Positions 5,332 through 8,730 of a stretch of 8,730 nucleotides of DNA are shown here, in pieces. The translations under genes and the position numbers were made by a program. The DNA lies in NCBI GenBank assembly GCA_902490245.1, contig CABUDB010000055.1:1-8730 (forward strand). The letters are read 5' to 3'. Within the stretch, counting starts at the first letter, position 1. Each line of letters opens with the position of its first letter. The stretch is from an uncultured Collinsella sp. (GTDB lineage Bacteria > Actinomycetota > Coriobacteriia > Coriobacteriales > Coriobacteriaceae). Under the pieces are notes generated by a model, which worked only from the letters and a program-made list of their open reading frames with translations, was not told the DNA's origin and searched no databases.

Positions 5332-6174
5332 ATGGGCAGGTGCGAGCCGAGGACAAACGAGAACGACCCGGGGCTGATCACGCTGCCGGAGGGCATCGAC
5401 GAGCTGGGCGACGCCGTCAAAAACGAATTCGACGTGACCACCAAGCAGGTCTGCCGGGCCCTGCAGTGTACGCGCCCGTTCGTGCTGTCACACTGCAAGC
5501 ATATCCGGCACATCTATGTGTCGGGCGATTGGTCCGATAAGGTCGGCCTCGGGCCCGGCGGCGGCTTCATCTGGTCCCGCAAGGAGCTGCGCGACTTGGC
5601 GGTGAACGGCACGGTCGAGAGGCGCACCCGAGTCGTCGGCGCGGCGGATATTCTCGCGGGCAGCCGGGAGGCGATGGATTGGCTCGAGGCCGCGGCCGCC
5701 GAGGCGGCCGAGTTGGGCAGCGACCCGCGCCGGTCGCGGGCGGATGAAGTTAAGTTCCGCGAGCTGTCCCGCGAGGTCTTCGAGAGGGTCTACCTGCCGG
5801 ACGAATGGAAGCCGGCCTATAACGCGGCGAGGCGCAAGAGGTCAGAACTGCATTGGGTCGACCTCGGCGAGCACCCGCGGTCATTCGACGAGCTGGGGAC
5901 CGTTTGGAGGACGACCGCGGACCGCAAAGGCTACGGGGACACGGACGAGGAATGGTCGAGGGCGTATCGACGCAACGGAGCGGTGCGGCTCACCATCACC
6001 CTGCCCGACGGCGCGACCAAGGTCATGCATGCGCCCGACCCGACGCCTCGGGCGCGGTTCGACGACTTCCTGGCGACAATTTTGCCTGTCGAGCTGCTGC
6101 CGCAGGACTACATCAGGGATGTCGTTCTCGGGAGTGACCATATGGAGCCGCAGGAACTCAAGCTGTACGGCTAA
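5332..6174 (+). CDS. Winged-HTH-like protein of unknown family (280 aa)
   Basis: Protein of 280 residues with a strong AGGAGG site eight bases before the ATG. I do not recognise the family. Residues 35-65 (VTTKQVCRALQCTRPFVLSH, then HIRHIYVSG) look like a MerR/excisionase-type helix-turn-helix, followed by a Gly-rich turn and strand (GGGFIWSRKEL, 76-86) like a wing. Residues 100-150 are Ala/Glu/Arg-rich and helical. The C-terminal half is a mixed domain with SELHWVDL, GYGDTDEEWSRAY and a strand pair LTITLPDGATKVMHAP. There is no signal peptide or membrane segment. The operator pair O1/O2 just upstream suggests autoregulation. Its N-terminal layout parallels that of the 182-residue protein encoded at 6912. 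A plasmid replication or maintenance regulator is the best guess. Confidence 0.75.
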   Translation: MGRCEPRTNENDPGLITLPEGIDELGDAVKNEFDVTTKQVCRALQCTRPFVLSHCKHIRHIYVSGDWSDKVGLGPGGGFIWSRKELRDLAVNGTVERRTRVVGAADILAGSREAMDWLEAAAAEAAELGSDPRRSRADEVKFRELSREVFERVYLPDEWKPAYNAARRKRSELHWVDLGEHPRSFDELGTVWRTTADRKGYGDTDEEWSRAYRRNGAVRLTITLPDGATKVMHAPDPTPRARFDDFLATILPVELLPQDYIRDVVLGSDHMEPQELKLYG

Positions 6175-6346
6175 TTCGCCTCATAGAGACGGGCCGTCGC
6201 CCCAAAACCAAACAGAATCTCGAATAAGCATATGAATCGACCATGGGCGCGATTCCGTGAGGTCGTTTTTCTGGCACCCGCCGTTTACGCCGATTCCAAA
6301 GCGCCTATCGACCGCTCAACGAGCTTTGCGAGTGCGATCCCGTGCA

Positions 6347-6500
6347 CATTGTCGGACATTTGAATTGTCCGACAATGTCTGACAGCACTGTCAGACATTC
6401 GCGCACGATCAAGCGAGCTTCGCGAGCGATTTCAGGCCGCATGCTGCCCCAGCTGCGGCTTTGCCGCAGGTTCAATGTCTGACATTCCCAGTGTCTGACG
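6347..6500. repeat. Six TGTCNGACA palindromic sites in nested dyads
   Basis: TGTCGGACA (6350-6358), TGTCCGACA (6366-6374), TGTCTGACA (6376-6384), TGTCAGACA (6389-6397), TGTCTGACA (6476-6484) and TGTCTGACG (6492-6500). Each is a TGTC/GACA dyad with one central base. The first two make a larger inverted repeat with 12-bp arms (6347-6358 and 6366-6377). The third and fourth make another with 12-bp arms and a 2-bp centre (6374-6385 and 6388-6399). The last pair is a direct repeat. The clustering points to cooperative binding by one dimeric protein. Confidence 0.7.
6453..6469. repeat. Small GC-rich hairpin
   Basis: CTGCGGC-TTT-GCCGCAG, a 7-bp perfect stem with a three-base loop between the first four and last two TGTCNGACA sites. 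No T-run follows, so it is more likely structural or spacer sequence than a terminator. Confidence 0.4.
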
Positions 6501-6515
6501 TTGAACGAAGCTGGC

Positions 6516-6547
6516 GTGCAAACTGACTCTTAAGGGTCAGTTTGCAC
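6516..6547. repeat. 32-bp near-perfect palindrome centred on CTTAAG
   Basis: GTGCAAACTGAC (6516-6527) is the exact complement of GTCAGTTTGCAC (6536-6547). Between them lie T, the palindrome CTTAAG and G, so only one base pair of 16 is mismatched (and it would be a G-U wobble in RNA). It has no T-run. It stands 16 bp after the last TGTCNGACA site. It may be a dimer or tetramer operator, a cruciform/nicking site, or an origin element. Confidence 0.55.
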
Positions 6548-6634
6548 CATCCCAATGTCGCGATTTTGGATGGTGACGCCACGGCGGTCGCATCTTCGAG
6601 GGGAACACCCGGTGCTGGGTCGATAAATCCGCCA

Positions 6635-6752
6635 TGTCCGTTATCGTAATAATCTCTCGCAGACACCATCGCACACGCCGCCGCACCCGTGTCTTTTATC
6701 GTAATAATTTGAAATTTGGCGCTATTTCGTTCCTGTCCGTTATTGTAATAAT
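6635..6752 (+). repeat. Three 19-bp iterons TGTC-NN-TTATCGTAATAAT
   Basis: TGTCCGTTATCGTAATAAT (6635-6653), TGTCTTTTATCGTAATAAT (6690-6708) and TGTCCGTTATTGTAATAAT (6734-6752) are direct repeats differing at one to three positions. Start-to-start spacings are 55 and 44 bp, both multiples of 11, so the three sites lie on nearly the same face of the helix. They are upstream of the two-HTH gene. Their core CGTAATA recurs in the octamer arrays after that gene, which suggests one protein recognises both. Confidence 0.7.
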
Positions 6753-6828
6753 GAGGCGCGCGAGCGTCCTTCCCCGGTCCAAGGGCGGAGCCCTGGCAAG
6801 CGCCGAACCGCCCGGGTCGGCGGCAGAT

Positions 6829-6857
6829 TTGTACCCACATTTACGATGGGGGTACAA
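6829..6857 (+). promoter_or_regulatory. Dyad upstream of the two-HTH gene
   Basis: TTGTACCC (6829-6836) pairs with GGGTACAA (6850-6857); after one mismatch CAT/ATG extends the stem, leaving a five-base loop. It lies 54 bases before the start codon at 6912, so it is probably in the promoter or 5' leader. It could be an operator or an RNA hairpin. Confidence 0.45.
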
Positions 6858-6911
6858 GTATGCGTCTCTTGCGGGATTTCTCGTTTATCGGCAGAAAATC
6901 GAGGTCAGAAG

Positions 6912-7460
6912 ATGGATGAGTTCTTGAGTATTGAAGATCTGCGGTGGGAGTTCGGCGCGTCGCGAGCATGGATGTACAAGTATCTGGCGCCGCATATCAA
7001 GTCAATCACCGTGAAGTGCTCGACCGACGACGGCGAGCGCCTGTGCAAGCGTTATAGCCTCGATGATGCACGGCGCGTGGTCGCTGAAAAGGCTCGAGCC
7101 GAGGTCTATTCCGTGCCCGTTAAAGCGGACCCTGGGAAAAGCAGCTATACTCCATACCGCCGCCCGCGGCGCGTGCAAATCAAGACGAGCGCGTACATCG
7201 CCGAATATATCGTCGGCTTCGGCCATCTCTGGCAGATCGACGAGATTGCAGAGGAATACTGCGGTAAGCGCTCAAGAGAGGCGGCGTATCAATTCATCTA
7301 CCGTAACGCCTGGATCGCAATCGTGTTCGGCAACAAAACTTTCTATATCCCGAGGCGCACCACACCGCAATTCGTGGCGGCAGCAGTCGAGGTGTTCGGA
7401 GACGCTGCCCACACCGTCGAATACGCACGCGGTGGGCATAAAAGTGACGCCACGGAATAG
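6912..7460 (+). CDS. Two-HTH DNA-binding protein, candidate Rep/partition protein
   Basis: Protein of 182 residues; family not recognised. Residues 6-35 (SIEDLRWEFGASRAWMYKYL, then APHIKSITV) form a predicted helix-turn-helix, and SLDDARRVV follows. After a Pro/Arg-rich linker (74-88) comes a second winged-helix-like segment, residues 100-148 (LWQIDEIAEEYCGKRSREAA, then IYRNAWIAIVFGNKTFYIPR). Two such domains are the layout of some plasmid initiators and of some repressors. ATG 6912 has GAGGT seven bases upstream; the in-frame start at 6846 falls inside the dyad without a ribosome binding site. It is bracketed by iterons upstream and by the octamer arrays downstream, the first of which overlaps its last codons. 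It is likely autoregulated through the iterons. The role as binder of the arrays is inference. Confidence 0.75.
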   Translation: MDEFLSIEDLRWEFGASRAWMYKYLAPHIKSITVKCSTDDGERLCKRYSLDDARRVVAEKARAEVYSVPVKADPGKSSYTPYRRPRRVQIKTSAYIAEYIVGFGHLWQIDEIAEEYCGKRSREAAYQFIYRNAWIAIVFGNKTFYIPRRTTPQFVAAAVEVFGDAAHTVEYARGGHKSDATE

Positions 7461-7611
7461 CGGCACTATGTAACAAATGAATAAGTGAACGGCGTAAAAA
7501 GTGAAAAACCGAACTACGTAATATCGACAATGCGACATAACGCAATAACGACAAAGCGGAATAGCCGCACTATGTAACTACGTAATAACAGAACTATTGA
7601 ACCTCGGACTA
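7452..7611 (+). repeat. Octamer array F1: 20 contiguous degenerate 8-bp repeats
   Basis: Cut in steps of eight from 7452, this stretch gives 20 units such as ACGGAATA, ATGTAACA, ACCGAACT, ACGTAATA (twice), GCGACATA, ACGCAATA and ACAGAACT. Position 6 is A in 19 of 20, position 5 is A or C in all, position 2 is C in 14 and position 3 is G in 13; the consensus is about RCGNAAYW. The register never slips over 160 bp. The array begins within the last codons of the two-HTH gene and its TAG stop. Two weaker units may continue to 7627. This is not a coding periodicity, and the frames opening across it are by-products. Confidence 0.8.
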
Positions 7612-7629
7612 TTCGGTCCTGAAATCTGT

Positions 7630-7716
7630 CCGCAAGAGTCGTACACTGCCGCACAAAATGCCCGGCAGCGTACCGCCGCAAGCGGCGCACGCTAGGGTTC
7701 TGCCCTAGTACCCGGC
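7630..7716 (+). repeat. Inverted-repeat arm L between arrays F1 and R
   Basis: Two blocks match, in reverse complement, the arm at 7868-7946. The outer block 7630-7658 agrees at 26 of 29 bases with 7918-7946, and the inner block TCTGCCCTAGTACCCGGC (7699-7716) is identical to the complement of 7868-7885. Between the blocks this arm has its own hairpins (CGCCGC-AA-GCGGCG at 7674-7687, CTAGGG-TTCTG-CCCTAG at 7692-7708) that are not matched in the other arm. Together the arms enclose the central array. Confidence 0.75.
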
Positions 7717-7735
7717 ACTCGCGGCGTTAGCTCAT

Positions 7736-7847
7736 TGTTCTGCAATTCAACAGTTACGTTTTTCAGTTTTGTCGTTATCACGTAGTTCGGTAATTACACA
7801 GTTGCGTAGTGTCGTAATTGCTTTGTTCGGCTGTGTCGCAGTTCAGA
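7736..7847 (-). repeat. Octamer array R: 14 units in reverse orientation
   Basis: Read in eights from 7736 the plus strand shows TGTTCTGC, AATTCAAC, AGTTACGT, TTTTCAGT, TTTGTCGT, TATCACGT, AGTTCGGT and so on. These are reverse complements of the F1 type (GCAGAACA, GTTGAATT, ACGTAACT, ACGACAAA, ACCGAACT). The base complementary to position 6 is T in all 14 units. One more weak unit may extend it to 7855. The block is thus the same kind of array, turned round. Confidence 0.78.
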
Positions 7848-7867
7848 TATGAACAACCGCAGCAGGC

Positions 7868-7946
7868 GCCGGGTACTAGGGCAGAGCCTTGTCAGTACGC
7901 GGACGGCCGAAACGCAGTTTTGTACGGCAGCGTACGACACTTGCGG
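7868..7946 (-). repeat. Inverted-repeat arm L' between arrays R and F2
   Basis: Mate of the arm at 7630-7716: the inner block 7868-7885 is a perfect 18-bp match and the outer block 7918-7946 a 26/29 match, both inverted. The distance between blocks is 32 bp here against 40 bp in the other arm, a difference of eight. The arms sit almost symmetrically around array R, about 20 bp from each of its ends. They could form a cruciform or act as sites for inversion. Confidence 0.75.
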
Positions 7947-7967
7947 GCGAGCTCCGGCTATGTCATT

Positions 7968-8095
7968 GCTGAATTACGACGAAACGCAACAACAGAGCTG
8001 TGTAACCGCGGCATAACTGATTTGCAGACGATATGAAGAACGTAATGAATGAACTAGCGAACTGCGACACAGCCGAAAAAGCGAACAGCTATAAA
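7968..8095 (+). repeat. Octamer array F2: 16 units in forward orientation
   Basis: From 7968 in steps of eight: GCTGAATT, ACGACGAA, ACGCAACA, GTGTAACC, GCGGCATA, ACGTAATG, AATGAACT, AGCGAACT, GCGACACA, GCCGAAAA, AGCGAACA and others. Position 6 is A in 12 of 16, so it is more degraded than F1 but clearly in register. GAACTGCGACACAGCCGAA (8059-8077) is the exact reverse complement of 7826-7844 in array R, showing that array blocks are copied as well as selected. Confidence 0.72.
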
Positions 8096-8127
8096 CCCAA
8101 AAAACGCATTGAAGTAGGAGAGATGTT

Positions 8128-8352
8128 TTAAATCTCAGCCCACAAATCGAGAACAGTGGCGTCCCGACGAACCATGGCAAAATAGTCGCAGTAGTCATAG
8201 GCATCATCGGGACTGCGTATCACGGCAACAAGCTCTCCGTTGTGCGCATCAACAACCGCATGTCGAAATCCCATCGTCTGACGTATCATCCGGTTGCGCC
8301 GCCGCTTGATCTCGGTCACATCCAGCAGGAGGCGGCCATCATCGTTGGTCAT
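8128..8352 (-). CDS. Small protein of unknown function (74 aa)
   Basis: Frame of 74 residues with GGAG six bases before the ATG. It starts MTNDDGRLLLDVTEIKRRRN, carries the strand-like FRHAVVDAHNGELVAVI, then an acidic aromatic stretch SPDDAYDYCDYF, and ends VLDLWAEI. It has no signal peptide, membrane segment or motif I recognise. The fold may be a small alpha/beta protein. It converges on array F2 and stops 32 bases from it. A possible short gene or fragment lies just upstream on the same strand with a 13-base gap, so it may be the second gene of an operon. Coding is supported by the ribosome binding site and composition only. Confidence 0.55.
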   Translation of the reverse strand: MTNDDGRLLLDVTEIKRRRNRMIRQTMGFRHAVVDAHNGELVAVIRSPDDAYDYCDYFAMVRRDATVLDLWAEI

Positions 8353-8365
8353 CTGAAACTCCGAT

Positions 8366-8584
8366 CTAGGCGATTGCCTTTTCCTTAGCGAAGGAAATGA
8401 ACTTCTTCAGCAACCAGATGCCGTCTCTGAATTGAGGCGGGTATACGTTTTGAGACCGTTTAATCTGAACAACAAGATGTATGCCAGTACAGTCCAGTCG
8501 CCGGCATTGATTGGAGAGGCCATGGGGGTATGCGAAATTGCGGTCATGTTCGATGAGAGCGAAATGGCTTTGGTTCAGGCCCAT
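8366..8584 (-). CDS. Doubtful ORF or gene fragment
   Basis: A minus-strand frame of 72 residues whose C-terminal half looks protein-like (GIHLVVQIKRSQNVYPPQFR, then DGIWLLKKFISFAKEKAIA). Its stop lies 13 bases before the next start, at 8352. The N-terminal third does not look coding and runs antisense through the first 63 bases of the RelB-like gene at 8522. No ribosome binding site or alternative start was found inside. It may be the 3' remnant of a gene truncated when the toxin-antitoxin module inserted, or simply a shadow. Confidence 0.25.
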   Translation of the reverse strand: MGLNQSHFALIEHDRNFAYPHGLSNQCRRLDCTGIHLVVQIKRSQNVYPPQFRDGIWLLKKFISFAKEKAIA

Positions 8585-8730
8585 GCGAACATCTCAAACA
8601 TGTCCTTTTCCGAGTTCGTGAGAAGGGCTGTGCTTGAGAAAATCGAGGACATGGTGGACATCGAGGCATTCAACGAAGCGCTGATGGAAGATGACGGTGC
8701 CCGCTACTCAATGGCCGACGCCATGTGTAT
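8522..8730 (+). CDS. RelB/DUF6290-like RHH antitoxin, partial
   Basis: The frame starts at ATG 8522, five bases after GGAG, and runs off the window after 69 codons. It begins MGVCEIAVMFDESEMALVQA, continues AHANISNMSFSEFVRRAVLE and then KIEDMVDIEAFNEALMEDDG. This is the RHH signature of the RelB/DUF6290 antitoxin group: a hydrophobic first strand, then 'S-x-S-E-F-x-R-x-A-x-L-E-K-I-E-D' and an acidic tail ending near 'YSMADAM'. Such proteins normally have 75-95 residues, so only a few residues are missing. A RelE/ParE-type toxin gene would be expected just downstream, beyond the edge. The protein would repress its own promoter in 8353-8521 and neutralise the toxin. Confidence 0.75.
   Translation, partial: MGVCEIAVMFDESEMALVQAHANISNMSFSEFVRRAVLEKIEDMVDIEAFNEALMEDDGARYSMADAMC

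Larger units (their letters stand above)
6175..6911. other. Non-coding control region, candidate replication origin
   Basis: The 737 bases between the two HTH genes hold no convincing gene. Instead they hold, in order, a pair of similar 20-base segments (CAACGAGCTTTGCGAG near 6318 and CAAGCGAGCTTCGCGAG near 6410), six TGTCNGACA sites, a 32-bp palindrome, three 19-bp iterons and a further dyad at 6829-6857. Dyads, iterons and an adjacent DNA-binding protein gene are the ordinary make-up of a theta-type plasmid origin or a partition control region. No DnaA box was identified with confidence. Confidence 0.5.

Noticed and set aside
6472..6840. 122-residue minus-strand frame in the control region
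   Set aside because: It runs through the 32-bp palindrome and all three iterons, has no ribosome binding site, and its composition is not protein-like.
7272..7554. Minus-strand frames of 86-88 residues over the 3' end of the 6912 gene and array F1
   Set aside because: The 8-bp repeats happen to lack stops in these frames; there is no ribosome binding site and half of each frame is antisense to a better gene.
7818..8036. 72-residue plus-strand frame across arrays R and F2
   Set aside because: It crosses array, inverted-repeat arm and array without regard to their borders and has no ribosome binding site.
7452..8095. CRISPR array
   Set aside because: Units are 8 bp, contiguous and degenerate, with no conserved long repeat or unique spacers, and no cas gene is present.

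Overview
The window reads as accessory DNA, most likely part of a plasmid or an integrative element, from a high-GC Gram-positive host. GGAG/AGGAGG ribosome binding sites, GC-rich codons, ribbon-helix-helix (RHH) toxin-antitoxin proteins and an HWVVDV-type surface-protein tail make a gut actinobacterium of the class Coriobacteriia a reasonable guess. That assignment is inference. No housekeeping gene, rRNA, tRNA or CRISPR was seen.

Layout. (1) 1-2306: a 21-residue leader peptide whose 3' half lies in a terminator-like hairpin, followed by three overlapping calcineurin-like metallophosphoesterase genes; a 15-bp inverted repeat spans the last stop codon. (2) 2339-2908, minus: an orphan coiled-coil protein. 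(3) 3131-3715, minus: a small serine recombinase with short direct repeats in front of it. (4) 3955-4134: a 50-residue single-pass basic membrane peptide with its own hairpin terminator. (5) 4321-4518, minus: the C-terminal remnant of a surface-protein-like gene. (6) 4519-5118: a dyad operator and a toxin-first toxin-antitoxin pair. (7) 5158-6174: two copies of a TGTTAG-N8-CTAACA operator and a 280-residue winged-HTH-like protein. (8) 6175-6911: a 737-bp non-coding control region with six TGTCNGACA sites, a 32-bp near-perfect palindrome and three 19-bp iterons. (9) 6912-7460: a 182-residue protein with two predicted HTH segments. (10) 7452-8095: three arrays of contiguous degenerate 8-bp repeats, oriented forward, reverse, forward, with the central array flanked by long inverted repeats. 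(11) 8128-8730: a small unknown minus-strand gene, a doubtful minus-strand fragment, and the start of a RelB/DUF6290-like antitoxin cut by the window edge.

The most striking part is 6347-8095. A two-HTH protein sits between iterons carrying the core CGTAATA and about 50 tandem octamers of consensus RCGNAAYW, which include exact ACGTAATA copies. This fits a replication or partition locus in which the DNA-binding protein controls its own promoter and coats a centromere-like array. It resembles in principle the contiguous heptads bound by the pSM19035 omega protein or the 8-bp met boxes of MetJ, but has a different sequence and a reversed middle block. No ParA, ParM or known Rep family is visible here, so the function is a hypothesis.
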